The notes: generated by a model not told the origin, from the letters alone. A stretch of DNA of 52,994 bases from Candidatus Njordarchaeum guaymasense (GCA_030587605.1 JAUQYT010000066.1:1-52994); one strand, 5' to 3'. Positions 17,170 to 25,749 are shown, counted from the first letter of the stretch. A program made the numbers and translations.

Positions 17170-17655
17170 CTACAGTGCCTTTTCCAGTGTAACTTCGTCT
17201 CTAGCGGGAATACCTTGCCATCCTATAACTTCTCTTCCTCCATGATGCTCAACCAGTGCTCCTAATTTGACTCCGCTTATCTTGAACCCGCTCTGCTGGT
17301 ATAATGCGAGTGCCGGAATATTATCGTTGCCGGTTCTTACAATTAACTTAGCAGCATTCATGCTCCGAGCTAGTTTTTCTGCGTGCTCGACGAGCAGCTT
17401 AGCGACACCTTTTCTTCTCTCATGTTCCTTTGTTGATAGGCCACTTATTTCTACTGCGTTCCCCTCTTTCGTAGTCTTTAATGCGATGAAACCTATGGTT
17501 TTCCCTGTTCTCTTCGCTACAAAGACTCTGTCGCTGCTTATCATTTTGTCGATTTCATGCTCTTCGCTCCCTGTACCTGAGGCTAGTCTGCTAATCTCAT
17601 CCGCTTCTTTTTTCCCACTGGCCAATCTAATAGCAACGTCGCTTATTACAGCCAC
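17170..17655 (-). CDS. GNAT N-acetyltransferase
   Basis: GNAT domain of 161 residues. Acetyl-CoA pyrophosphate loop HERRKGVAKLLVEHAEKLA (R/Q-x-x-G-x-A), then NIPALALYQQSGFK, the usual motif B. Acetyl acceptor unknown. GTG start; the gene directly upstream of the hydrolase at 17138, with 22 bases between them, so they may be co-transcribed. The shared intergenic region with the TrmB gene holds divergent promoters. Confidence 0.75.
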   Translation of the reverse strand: MAVISDVAIRLASGKKEADEISRLASGTGSEEHEIDKMISSDRVFVAKRTGKTIGFIALKTTKEGNAVEISGLSTKEHERRKGVAKLLVEHAEKLARSMNAAKLIVRTGNDNIPALALYQQSGFKISGVKLGALVEHHGGREVIGWQGIPARDEVTLEKAL

Positions 17656-17770
17656 GACTTGTGAACACTCCCGCGGACATGTTTATTCAGGTAAAGTATT
17701 TATTGTTGACAGTCGTGCATCTTAACACGTGTATGATACTCGTAGATCCAGGGTTGGTATTATCATATCA

Positions 17771-17798
17771 CTTATTTAGGTGAAGTAACTATTTACCT
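17771..17798 (+). promoter_or_regulatory. Promoter and palindromic operator of the TrmB-V4R gene
   Basis: A TTATTTA box at about 17772-17778 is followed at once by AGGTGAA-N7-TTTACCT (17778-17798), an inverted repeat with one mismatch. A further half-site AGGTAAA lies at 17689-17695, near the start of the divergent acetyltransferase gene. A palindrome overlapping the promoter downstream of the TATA box is where an archaeal repressor would block polymerase, so autoregulation by the TrmB-like product is likely but unproven. Confidence 0.45.
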
Positions 17799-17845
17799 GT
17801 AGGGTTGTGGTCTACTTATCTGGCGAGGAACGGTGGAGCATTTCC

Positions 17846-19168
17846 ATGGAGTCCATAATCAAGGAACTTGTTGAAAGCGGGTTGACGGAGAAAGAGGCGC
17901 AGATATACCTTGAGCTGAACAGACTGGGACCAAGCAAAGCAAGTGTTGTGGCTGATTCCCTCAAGTTTGATAGGATGGATGCCTACCGCACGCTTGAGAA
18001 ACTTGAGCAGAGGAACCTCGTGAAGAGGACGCTTGAGAAACCTATGAGGTTTGTCGCGGTTCCCTTGGAGAAGGGATTTGACCTTCTGATGCAAGAACAG
18101 AGAAACAGGATTTCTAGGATAGAGCGAAGCAAGGAAGCCGTACTTAAGACATGGAGAACTATTCCTCCTGGAGAAGCTGAGGTTCAGCCTACTTTTAGGT
18201 TAATACACGGAGCTCAGAGAATCTACAATGTTTTCGCTGAGATTTCCCAGCAGCCGAGAAAAGAAGTTTGCATGGTGTCGACAAGGCGGGGCATAGTTCT
18301 ATCAGTGCTAAATGGTGTTGACGACGCGTTCGAGGAACTTGCGACCAAAGGCAAAACGAAGATTAGAGTAATTTGTGAGATCGACCAGGCCAGTGTTAGA
18401 TCAGCTAGAAGGTTTATGGAGTTTGCTGAGGTAAGGCACATTAAGACCGACAACCCAGCGAGTTTTGTGGTTGTCGATGATAAAGAAGCGATAATCCTGC
18501 TGGTTTTAGGCAGCTCAATTGGTCTACCAGCCGAGCGCGACTCCGCTCTATGGACTGATAGCAGGGATTTTGTATTGGCTCAGAAAGAGTTCTTCGAGTT
18601 GATGTGGAGTTCAGCCATCGACGCAAAAGCCAGAATCGAGGAGATCGAGACAGGGAAACCTGTTGGACGCGTAACTATAAGCCTAACTGAAAGCCAGCTC
18701 TATGATAAACTAGTCAATCTTGTAAATCATATAGGGGAAAACCACCTAAGATTCGGAACCGAGTTAAAGTCCATATTTCGTGCACTGAATTTCCTTGGGA
18801 TAAACATCAGGGAACAATTCAGAGCCATAGGCAAACAGGTAGGCATGGATATAGCGCCAACATTCAAGGCGAAAACAAAGAATGGCCTAATGAAAGAAAT
18901 GACTGAATACTGGACTGCTCATGATCTGGGGAGACTGTCCTTCAAAGAAGATGGAAACGGATTGACAATAATCGTAGATGATTGCCTGGAGTGTAAGGAG
19001 TCTCCAAATGTTGGAGACAATCTCTGCACATTGGATGAAGGTCTAATTGAAGGAATAATGGAGTCAAAACTTAAAGTTGAGGCTCACGTCCAGGAAGTCG
19101 AGTGTTACGGAACTGGGCATGACCACTGCAAGTTCATCGTAACATTGAACAGCGGCAAGACACGGTAA
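17846..19168 (+). CDS. TrmB-family transcription regulator with C-terminal V4R sensor domain
   Basis: Regulator of 440 residues. Residues 1-70 form a TrmB winged helix (GLTEKEAQIYLELNRLGPSKASVVADSL...YRTLEKLEQRNLV) followed by a coiled-coil-like linker. Residues 95-255 resemble the TrmB sugar/PLD-like effector region. Residues 270-440 form a V4R domain, ending in ECYGTGHDHCKFIV with several cysteines (DDCLECKESP). V4R domains bind small hydrophobic or aromatic effectors in NtrC-type regulators such as XylR/DmpR. GGTGGAG 8 bases before ATG 17846 sets the start. Nearby acyl-CoA genes are plausible targets. Confidence 0.8.
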   Translation: MESIIKELVESGLTEKEAQIYLELNRLGPSKASVVADSLKFDRMDAYRTLEKLEQRNLVKRTLEKPMRFVAVPLEKGFDLLMQEQRNRISRIERSKEAVLKTWRTIPPGEAEVQPTFRLIHGAQRIYNVFAEISQQPRKEVCMVSTRRGIVLSVLNGVDDAFEELATKGKTKIRVICEIDQASVRSARRFMEFAEVRHIKTDNPASFVVVDDKEAIILLVLGSSIGLPAERDSALWTDSRDFVLAQKEFFELMWSSAIDAKARIEEIETGKPVGRVTISLTESQLYDKLVNLVNHIGENHLRFGTELKSIFRALNFLGINIREQFRAIGKQVGMDIAPTFKAKTKNGLMKEMTEYWTAHDLGRLSFKEDGNGLTIIVDDCLECKESPNVGDNLCTLDEGLIEGIMESKLKVEAHVQEVECYGTGHDHCKFIVTLNSGKTR

Positions 19169-19243
19169 GAGAGTACGGATAAATATTGTACTTGATTTTT
19201 GAGTGTAACGCGTCATTTGAGTAGATGTAATCTTGGAGGCGAA

Positions 19244-20563
19244 GTGCTGTTTATGATGAATCTATTCTATGTTTGCATAGACGGTATGGGTGACCGGCCG
19301 ATAGACGAGCTCGGAGGAAGAACTCCGCTTGAGGCAGCTTCCACACCGAATCTTGATCAGCTAGCGAGGAGGGGCAGAACTGGTCTAATGTATACTGTTC
19401 AGAAAGGTGTCGCACCAGAGAGTGATGTTGCTGTTATCTCTATACTTGGATATGATCCGTTCAAGTATCACACTGGTAGGGGACCAATAGAGTCCTATGG
19501 CTCTGGGCTAACGGTTAATGACGGCGACCTGGCGCTTCGCTGCAACTTTGCTACACTCGGCGAAGGAGACGCCATTGTTGATCGAAGGGCGGGAAGAGAT
19601 CTGACGAACGATGAGGCGTCAGAACTCAGCAAGTCTGTTAACGACTTAGTTGAGTTGGAGTCTCACCCTGCAAGTTTCGAATTCAAGAACACCATCGCTC
19701 ATAGATGCGTAATAGTGATAAGAGCTGAAGACGTTCATCTCTCAGGGGATATTTCTAACACTGATTCAGCCTATGCGCGAGTCAGCGGCCTCGGGGTGGC
19801 TAAAGCTGGCGGGGATAACAGGTTAGTGAAGTGTGAGCCACTCGACAAGAAGAAGGAGAGCAAGATCTCAGCAGAGCTTGTCAACGAGTTTGTCACCAAG
19901 AGTGCAAGTGTGTTGAAGGATCATGCTGTGAATAAGTTGCGAGTTAGAAGTGGAAAGAAACCAGCTAATGTCATACTTACGAGAGATGCCGGAAATCATG
20001 TGCCAAAAATGTTCAGTATCAACAAGAAGTACGGCGTAAAGTTCGCTTGCCTTGCGGACATGCCGGTGGAGATAGGGTTAGGGAGATTGGCGGGAATGGA
20101 TGTGTTCAATTTACCCCCACCCTCAAAGAACGTTCAGGCAGACCTCGAACTGAGGATAGCTAAACTCAAAGAAGCTATGAAGACACACAACTGCTTCTAC
20201 ATACACATAAAGGGTCCAGACGAACCCGGACACGACGGGCACGTACAACTAAAAAAGGAAATAATCGAGAAGATCGATGCCATATTCTTCAAAAAGCTCC
20301 TCGAAATGATCGACATGTCTAATTCAGTCGTATGCGTTACTGCTGACCATTCAACACCCTGCGCGCTCAAGGGACACAGTGATGATCCAGTCCCCCTTCT
20401 CGTAGCGGGTGACAGGATTAAGGGGGACGAGATCAGTAAGTTTGGCGAGAGCGAATGTGCTAAAGGAAGCCTGAAAACACTGTCTACAGGCACTCAGCTT
20501 ATGCCAATGCTCATGAAGCTGATTGGAGCGAAAGGCAAAGTCAAGCAAGAGTCACGACAATGA
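19244..20563 (+). CDS. apgM: 2,3-bisphosphoglycerate-independent phosphoglycerate mutase, archaeal type
   Basis: Enzyme of about 439 residues interconverting 2- and 3-phosphoglycerate through a phosphoserine, with two metal ions. Motifs: CIDGMGDRPIDELGGRTPLEAASTPNLDQLA, the Ser-bearing APESDVAVISILGYDP, GRGPIESYG, and metal ligands near GPDEPGHDGH and TADHSTPCALKGHSDDP. A TATA-like ATAAATA at 19178-19184 predicts a start near 19205, so TTG 19199 is excluded. GGAGG then points to GTG 19244 or ATG 19253/19256. Glycerate kinase follows 3 bases after the stop, so the two act in series. Confidence 0.9.
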   Translation: MLFMMNLFYVCIDGMGDRPIDELGGRTPLEAASTPNLDQLARRGRTGLMYTVQKGVAPESDVAVISILGYDPFKYHTGRGPIESYGSGLTVNDGDLALRCNFATLGEGDAIVDRRAGRDLTNDEASELSKSVNDLVELESHPASFEFKNTIAHRCVIVIRAEDVHLSGDISNTDSAYARVSGLGVAKAGGDNRLVKCEPLDKKKESKISAELVNEFVTKSASVLKDHAVNKLRVRSGKKPANVILTRDAGNHVPKMFSINKKYGVKFACLADMPVEIGLGRLAGMDVFNLPPPSKNVQADLELRIAKLKEAMKTHNCFYIHIKGPDEPGHDGHVQLKKEIIEKIDAIFFKKLLEMIDMSNSVVCVTADHSTPCALKGHSDDPVPLLVAGDRIKGDEISKFGESECAKGSLKTLSTGTQLMPMLMKLIGAKGKVKQESRQ

Positions 20564-20566
20564 GAA

Positions 20567-21982
20567 GTGCTATCAGAAATGACCGAGCACCTGCTAAAGA
20601 ATTTCGATGAGCTGTTGCGGAAGGTTACCAATGAGGTTGATAAAGAAGCCAGAATGATAGCCTTGACTCTGCTTGAGGAGGCCGTTAGGGCAGCTGATCC
20701 AAGGATAGCGATACGCAATCATGTGAAGCTATCCAAAGACGGAGAGACGTTAAAGGTAGACGAGGCAAAATTCAACCTGAAGACGTCAGACCAAGTGTAT
20801 GTGGTTGGGGGAGGAAAGGCAAGCGGAGCCATGGCGGAGGAAGTTGAGAAGCTCCTCGGTGAGAACGTTTCTGGAGGATGTGTAAGCATCCTTAGTGGGA
20901 CACGCAACATGTTCCACATTAAGTCCGTGGAACTCCGTGAGTCGAGCCACCCTATACCCGGAAACGAAAATGTAGAAGCAACAAAGAGAATCCTCACCAT
21001 CACGGACAAGGCAACGCCCAAAGACACTATCCTGTGTTTGTTCTCAGGCGGGGGCTCCGCACTCTTCTCTTTACCTCTACCAAGTGTCAAGTTGGAAGAC
21101 TTCCAAGAAGTTGTTCGGCAGCTTCTGAAGCGTGGGGCAACCATCAATGAGCTGAACGCCGTGCGAAAACACCTTTCACAAGTCAGTGGTGGAAGGCTAG
21201 CCGAGAGACTTGCTTCCAAAGGCTGCACTGTCATCGTCCTTGTGATAAGCGATGTAGTGGGAGATCCCCTTGATGTTGTAGCAGGTGGTCCGACGGCTCC
21301 TGATACGACAACTTTCAAAGAGGCAATTGAAGTTCTGAAACGATACGGCCTATGGATCGATACACCAGAAAGTGTAAAGCAACACATGCTGCGGGGGCTC
21401 AGTGGGCAGGTTCCTGAGACACCGAAGCCTGAGTCTAAGATTTTCAACCACATCCATAACTTCATCATCGGCAGTTGCAGGCAGGCTTGTTACGCTGCAC
21501 ATAGTAAAGCCCGAGAACTGAAATTGAATAGCATTGTTCTCTCAACCATGGTTGAAGGCGAAGCGAGGCAAGTGGGCAAGGTTACCGCAGGGATAGCTAA
21601 GGAACTGGCCAAGTACAACTCCCCAATAAAGAGACCAGCTGCAATGATTATGGGCGGGGAAACCACGGTCACCGTCCGCGGAGAGGGGAAGGGAGGAAGA
21701 AACCAAGAACTAGCGTTAAGTGCATCGAAGTCAATAGAAGGTCTAAGTGGAATTGCCATAGCATCCATGGGAACGGATGGCGTCGACGGACCTACTGACG
21801 CAGCAGGCGCGATTGTCGACGGATCCACGGTCACACACGCTCGAGCGAAGAACATGAATGTTGATGAATATCTTGCACGAAACGACTCAAACACGTTCTT
21901 CAAGAGCTTAGGCGACGGTCTAATAATGACGGGCTCCACTGGCACAAACGTCAACGACATCATACTATTTGTCGCATTATGA
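20567..21982 (+). CDS. Glycerate 2-kinase (MOFRL family)
   Basis: Kinase of 471 residues making 2-phosphoglycerate from glycerate and ATP. Seen: VVGGGKASGAMAEE, SSHPIPGNENV, LFSGGGSALFSLP, VISDVVGDPLDVVAGGPTAPD and the MOFRL end GGETTVTVRGEGKGGRNQELALSA...GTDGVDGPTDAAGAIVD. Coupled to apgM, it feeds glycerate into lower glycolysis, as in non-phosphorylative Entner-Doudoroff or serine-cycle routes. GTG 20567 or ATG 20579 could be the start. The neighbouring aldolase-Fae fusion makes the glycerate source an interesting question. Confidence 0.9.
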   Translation: MLSEMTEHLLKNFDELLRKVTNEVDKEARMIALTLLEEAVRAADPRIAIRNHVKLSKDGETLKVDEAKFNLKTSDQVYVVGGGKASGAMAEEVEKLLGENVSGGCVSILSGTRNMFHIKSVELRESSHPIPGNENVEATKRILTITDKATPKDTILCLFSGGGSALFSLPLPSVKLEDFQEVVRQLLKRGATINELNAVRKHLSQVSGGRLAERLASKGCTVIVLVISDVVGDPLDVVAGGPTAPDTTTFKEAIEVLKRYGLWIDTPESVKQHMLRGLSGQVPETPKPESKIFNHIHNFIIGSCRQACYAAHSKARELKLNSIVLSTMVEGEARQVGKVTAGIAKELAKYNSPIKRPAAMIMGGETTVTVRGEGKGGRNQELALSASKSIEGLSGIAIASMGTDGVDGPTDAAGAIVDGSTVTHARAKNMNVDEYLARNDSNTFFKSLGDGLIMTGSTGTNVNDIILFVAL

Positions 21983-22127
21983 AACAGACATGAACATTCA
22001 GAATAAGAATCACGCTAATTGGCAGCCACCCGATAACTTAATGAATACGCCATCCTTATCTAATTTCTAAAACACAGTCAAACTACTATACTAGTTGACG
22101 TGAGCAAGAGTAGGAGTCTGATCTGCA

Positions 22128-22436
22128 TTGCCTGAGGAAGAGGTACTTCGCTTGAAACTGAAGAGAATGGAAGACCTTGTGATGATGGTAAGTTCTCCGA
22201 TGGCGCCATCCTTCCTATGTCACGTCGAAAAAGCAGGGAAACACATCTACTTTGCAGTGATCCCAGTTATGGGGGAGCCGCTCGTGTGTTACGTTGAAGC
22301 CCCTCCAGTGAAGAAGAGGTACGCAGTGCTAAACTTGATCACACATGAGGTCAGTTTCTCGGACGAGTTTACAACGGACCCAGCTAGAAGGCACATTCTG
22401 ATAATTGAGGTTGCAGAGCAGAATTTGATAAAGTAA
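22128..22436 (+). CDS. Conserved-looking small protein, unknown function
   Basis: Protein of 102 residues, TTG start with AGGAG 11 bases before it. It begins with a short amphipathic helix (EEVLRLKLKRMEDLVMMV) and continues with alternating beta-strand segments (HIYFAVIPVMGEPLVCYVEAP, RYAVLNLITHEVSFSDEF). No cysteine pairs, membrane segment or signal peptide are visible. Codon use matches its neighbours. It lies between glycerate kinase and the convergent aldolase-Fae gene. I do not recognise a family. Confidence 0.6.
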   Translation: MPEEEVLRLKLKRMEDLVMMVSSPMAPSFLCHVEKAGKHIYFAVIPVMGEPLVCYVEAPPVKKRYAVLNLITHEVSFSDEFTTDPARRHILIIEVAEQNLIK

Positions 22437-22491
22437 GAAAACGAGAGTGATCTCTCTTCGACTCAAGATGAGGCGATATCCCAAGGTTCAC

Positions 22492-23985
22492 TCATGGTGT
22501 ATGCTTGAACGGATGTCTGGCGGCCTCCTTGTCTCTCTCAAGCTCCTCTATTGTTGGTCTTCCTTCCATAGCTCTTCTTACAGCTTGTCTCATGGCTTTC
22601 CAGTTGTTTATAAATATCCGGTGTCTATCGACCGCAGACGGATGAACAAACACATTTGCTATGATGGCTAGTTCGTCTGTGGCATCCTTCGGGATGATTC
22701 CATCTGTAACACTGTCTGTCACTCCTTTCGCTACGCCGGCTTGCGCTGGTCCAAAAATCATCTGACTCTGTCTGAGATTCTTGATTGTGACTGTTGGTAT
22801 GATTAGTGTCGGCGGTCTTACGGCCAAGTTTGGCTCGAGGACTGCGAGTAACGCCTCGTGTCCAGGTGTTGGGTTTGCCTTGGCGTTTGCAAAAGCTTCT
22901 CCAACTGGACCATCCGTTCTCCCAATCATAACATCTATATGAGCGACTTCAGAACCCGAAGCAACTAACGCCTCTCCTATCTTCAGCGAAAAGTCCTTGA
23001 TGACCTTCGGAGTCACGCCAACTGCAGCGAACCTCTCTTCAACTGGGACACCGGGGACGACTTCGAACTTGACTATCTTCTTCTCGATCTTGCTAAGTTT
23101 CTCCAGTTCTATTCTGATTTCCTCTCTGTTCTCGAACGATAGTTCTCCCCCGACTGAGAGGGGCCAACGAGGGAGACCTGCGTCGATGCCCATTGCTTTC
23201 AGTGATTCCTTTACGCCCACTGCGCCGCTCCCAACGATTATTCTCACAAATTTCTGGATCTGCATCTGCATCTTGCGAGCTTCTTCCAGTTTGCCGTTTT
23301 TGACTGCCTCATAGATTTTAAGCCATATATCAGGGATGACGTTCGCCGACGCTAGGATGACTCCATTGGCGCCGCCTGCTAGGGCTGGGAGTACGACTTC
23401 ATCGTGCCCACACATCACGAAGATCTTGTCCCTTACTTTTTCTAGGACGGCCATCGTGTAGGGAAGTTGTCCGCTACTATCCTTGAGCCCAACAATGTTG
23501 TCGATCTCAGCCAGGTCCTCCACCAAGGGCCATGAAAGAGTGACTCCCGTGACCTGTGGAATGTTATACATTATGACTGGGAATCCGTCGAGAGCTTCCG
23601 CAACCCGCCTATAATGCTCGTATATGCCTCGATCTGAGGGCTTAAGGTAGAATGGTGTCACCACTAGGACGGCATCTGCTCCAATATCCTTGGCGAATCT
23701 GCTCATTTCGATAGTCTGCTTTGTCGCGGCGCAACCTGTTCCTGCGACTACTGGAACCTTACCATTGACATAGTCAACAGTTAGTTTGAGAACCTTTTTC
23801 TTCTCCTCGTCGGACATCGATGTAAACTCGCCTGTGGTTCCACAGGGCACAACACCAGTCACTCCCTTCTCGATAACAAAATCGATAAGGGCCTTCAGTT
23901 CATCTTCATCAACTTCTTCGTCTTCTTTCCTGAACGGAGTGACTAAAGCTGGAATAACGCCAGAAAGATTAAAGCGCTTAGCCAT
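22492..23985 (-). CDS. Fusion of DapA/KDG-aldolase-family enzyme with formaldehyde-activating enzyme (Fae)
   Basis: Two enzymes in one chain of 497 residues. Residues 1-295 are a class I pyruvate-dependent aldolase barrel: GTTGE (49-53), Tyr140 in YNIPQVTG, Schiff-base Lys168 in GLKDSSG. The Arg that binds aspartate semialdehyde in true DapA is Val145, so another aldehyde is likely. Residues 305-497 match Fae: GEALVASGSEVAHIDVMIG with the catalytic His349, AGHE-like LLAVLEPNL, MIFGPAQAGVAKGVTDSV.GIIPKD, and a tail ending in HPF. Fae condenses formaldehyde with tetrahydromethanopterin. The fusion suggests formaldehyde channelling. GAGGTG 9 bases before ATG 23985 sets the start. Confidence 0.85.
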   Translation of the reverse strand: MAKRFNLSGVIPALVTPFRKEDEEVDEDELKALIDFVIEKGVTGVVPCGTTGEFTSMSDEEKKKVLKLTVDYVNGKVPVVAGTGCAATKQTIEMSRFAKDIGADAVLVVTPFYLKPSDRGIYEHYRRVAEALDGFPVIMYNIPQVTGVTLSWPLVEDLAEIDNIVGLKDSSGQLPYTMAVLEKVRDKIFVMCGHDEVVLPALAGGANGVILASANVIPDIWLKIYEAVKNGKLEEARKMQMQIQKFVRIIVGSGAVGVKESLKAMGIDAGLPRWPLSVGGELSFENREEIRIELEKLSKIEKKIVKFEVVPGVPVEERFAAVGVTPKVIKDFSLKIGEALVASGSEVAHIDVMIGRTDGPVGEAFANAKANPTPGHEALLAVLEPNLAVRPPTLIIPTVTIKNLRQSQMIFGPAQAGVAKGVTDSVTDGIIPKDATDELAIIANVFVHPSAVDRHRIFINNWKAMRQAVRRAMEGRPTIEELERDKEAARHPFKHTP

Positions 23986-24009
23986 GAACCTCGACACCTC
24001 AGGAGACAA

Positions 24010-24199
24010 CTATTTCTTAATCTTCTTATTAATGTAGGGAGCTCAATAGTATCTTCTACTGGATATACCTTTAATTAATAATATTAAGGGTAAAGTATGC
24101 CTGTTCGTTCTCTTTGCTGCTTTCACTCTTCAGGTTTAGGAAAGATAGAAATAGAAGGGCTTGCAGAGAGTGTTACATTACATGTGGGGGCCGAACTGA
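24010..24199. promoter_or_regulatory. Divergent promoter region of the aldolase-Fae gene
   Basis: Short AT-rich intergenic region between the leftward fusion gene and the rightward TIM-barrel gene. It holds an AT-rich block with TTAATTAATAATATTAA at about 24072-24088 that could serve as a TATA element in either direction. No clear repeat or hairpin is visible beyond this. Confidence 0.3.
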
Positions 24200-25138
24200 T
24201 TGAGTATTGACGATGTCCGCAAAGCCTTCGAGAAGGTCGGTATACCTGGGAAGGATTTATACAATCTTCCTACGAGTAAGAAGCAGTTTCCAGATGCGTG
24301 CAATTACCGGATTGAGATCAGTGGTATTGAGCGACCATCTACATTGCAAGCGCTGATAGACGAGTCTGAGAAGAGAGACATTCCGGTTCATAGGGTGATT
24401 GGGATTGTTATGGGTGCGACGCTCCTCTCCGAGAAGGAACTTGAAGAGTATGCTGAGCTTGCAGCTTCGGCGAAGATTGAGGTTATAGCGACGCCCGGAC
24501 CGAGAGCGCTTTGGGACAGCGGTAGACAGATTGCCACTCCTGAGGGAGTCCTGTCAGGAATGAGGTTCAGGGGCGCTGATCAACTTTCGTACGTCGTGTA
24601 CGAAATAAAGCGCTTGATCGAGATAGGGTTCAGAGGGTTCCTAGTTATTGATGAGGGGCTCCTGTGGCTTCTGCGTGAGTTGAAGAAGATTGGTGAGATT
24701 CCTCGTGAAGTAAAGTTCAAGGTTTCAGTATTCGCTGGACACGCGTCACCCGCGAGCGCGAAACTCCTTGAGTCACTTGGCGCAGACACGTTTAATCCTT
24801 TGGCAGACTTGCCGCTGCCTCAACTAGCTTCGCTCAGAGCTGCATGCAATATTCCGCTGGATGTGTTTGCGATACTGTTTGATTCATTTGGGGGCTTTAA
24901 CAGGTTCTACGATTGCCCAGAAATAACGAGAATTTGTAGCCCAGTATACTTTAAGATCGAACCTGGCTCGAGTGTCGGCGCAACTTACAGACCTTGGGTT
25001 AGTCCTGATTCTTTGGCGTTCCAAGCTAGAGAGAAAGTGAAATTCGCTGAGATAATACGTGGCATAGTCGAGAAGAACTACCTCGAGGGAAAACTGTCTG
25101 AGAGAGGAATAGGCGACTTGGCAATACCAAAGCCATAG
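24200..25138 (+). CDS. TIM-barrel-like protein, U32-peptidase-like, unknown function
   Basis: Protein of 312 residues with a repeated strand-helix pattern of a barrel: VHRVIGIVMG, KIEVIATPGPRALWDSG, FRGFLVIDEGLLWLLREL, VKFKVSVFAGHASPASAKLLESLGADTFNPLADLPLPQLASLRAACNIPLDVFAI. The layout recalls U32-type barrels annotated as peptidases, but I see no clear metal or Schiff-base site. TTG start preceded by a G-rich run. It is divergent from the aldolase-Fae gene and may work with it. Function is not assignable from sequence alone. Confidence 0.6.
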   Translation: MSIDDVRKAFEKVGIPGKDLYNLPTSKKQFPDACNYRIEISGIERPSTLQALIDESEKRDIPVHRVIGIVMGATLLSEKELEEYAELAASAKIEVIATPGPRALWDSGRQIATPEGVLSGMRFRGADQLSYVVYEIKRLIEIGFRGFLVIDEGLLWLLRELKKIGEIPREVKFKVSVFAGHASPASAKLLESLGADTFNPLADLPLPQLASLRAACNIPLDVFAILFDSFGGFNRFYDCPEITRICSPVYFKIEPGSSVGATYRPWVSPDSLAFQAREKVKFAEIIRGIVEKNYLEGKLSERGIGDLAIPKP

Positions 25139-25140
25139 GA

Positions 25141-25156
25141 ATTCTTTTTCTTTTGT
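25141..25156 (+). terminator. U-tract terminator after the TIM-barrel gene
   Basis: T-rich tract (ATTCTTTTTCTTTTG) immediately after the stop of the 24200 gene, the usual archaeal terminator type. Confidence 0.4.
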
Positions 25157-25239
25157 TGAATTTGCCAGTTTAGTGCGAAATCAGTTGTGGATAGTTACTG
25201 CATTTCTCGCTAGAAACCTGCTACGGAGGGACGTATAGC

Positions 25240-25749
25240 ATGGGCGTGATGGATGTCATAAGGTCGAGAAGAAGTGTAAGAAAGTGGAAGGATCAGCCAG
25301 TGAAAAAGGAGCAATTGCAGGTTTTGATGGAAGCGGCGCAACAAGCCCCATCAGCAGTGAATTGGCAACCTTATCGCTTCGTGCTTGTTGACGACCCTGA
25401 GAAACGAAAGGAAGTTTCCAGGGCTACCTACCAACGCTTCGTTTCCAAGGCTCCATTGCTAATAATCGGTGTCGCGGATCCCAAGACGTCACCACAATGG
25501 CACCTCATCGACACAGTGATAGCACTAACTCAAATGATGCTCGCTGCCTATGAACTCGGCCTCGCTGGAGTTTGGATAGGTGTATTCGACGAAACCAGTG
25601 TCAAGAAAGTGTTGGGCGTACCTGAAGACTTGGTCGTCGCGGGGATCTTGGCGCTTGGAGTACCTAACCAGAAACCTGATCCGATAACTCGCAAGAGCAC
25701 TATGGAGCTCTTTGCAATAGACAGCTACAGTCAATCGATTAAACCTTGA
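25240..25749 (+). CDS. Nitroreductase-family FMN protein
   Basis: FMN-dependent oxidoreductase fold of 169 residues. N-terminal RSRRSVRKWKDQPVKKEQLQVLMEAAQQAPSAVNWQPYRF is the FMN-phosphate binding signature (RRSxR..., S-x-x-N-x-Q-P-W/Y). The later GLAGVWIGVFDE and ILALGVP complete the site. These enzymes reduce nitro compounds, quinones or flavins, or act in cofactor synthesis. GGAGGG before ATG 25240 supports the start. It stands alone between the barrel protein and a convergent peptidase. Confidence 0.8.
   Translation: MGVMDVIRSRRSVRKWKDQPVKKEQLQVLMEAAQQAPSAVNWQPYRFVLVDDPEKRKEVSRATYQRFVSKAPLLIIGVADPKTSPQWHLIDTVIALTQMMLAAYELGLAGVWIGVFDETSVKKVLGVPEDLVVAGILALGVPNQKPDPITRKSTMELFAIDSYSQSIKP

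Noticed and set aside
20719..21468. 249-residue minus-strand frame
   Set aside because: Ser/Thr/Pro-rich shadow of the glycerate kinase gene on the other strand.
22447..22671. 74-residue plus-strand frame
   Set aside because: Antisense to the Fae end of the fusion gene, where the true protein is clear.
22492..23985. Plain dihydrodipicolinate synthase (dapA) label
   Set aside because: The Arg that binds aspartate semialdehyde is replaced by Val145, and a complete Fae domain follows.
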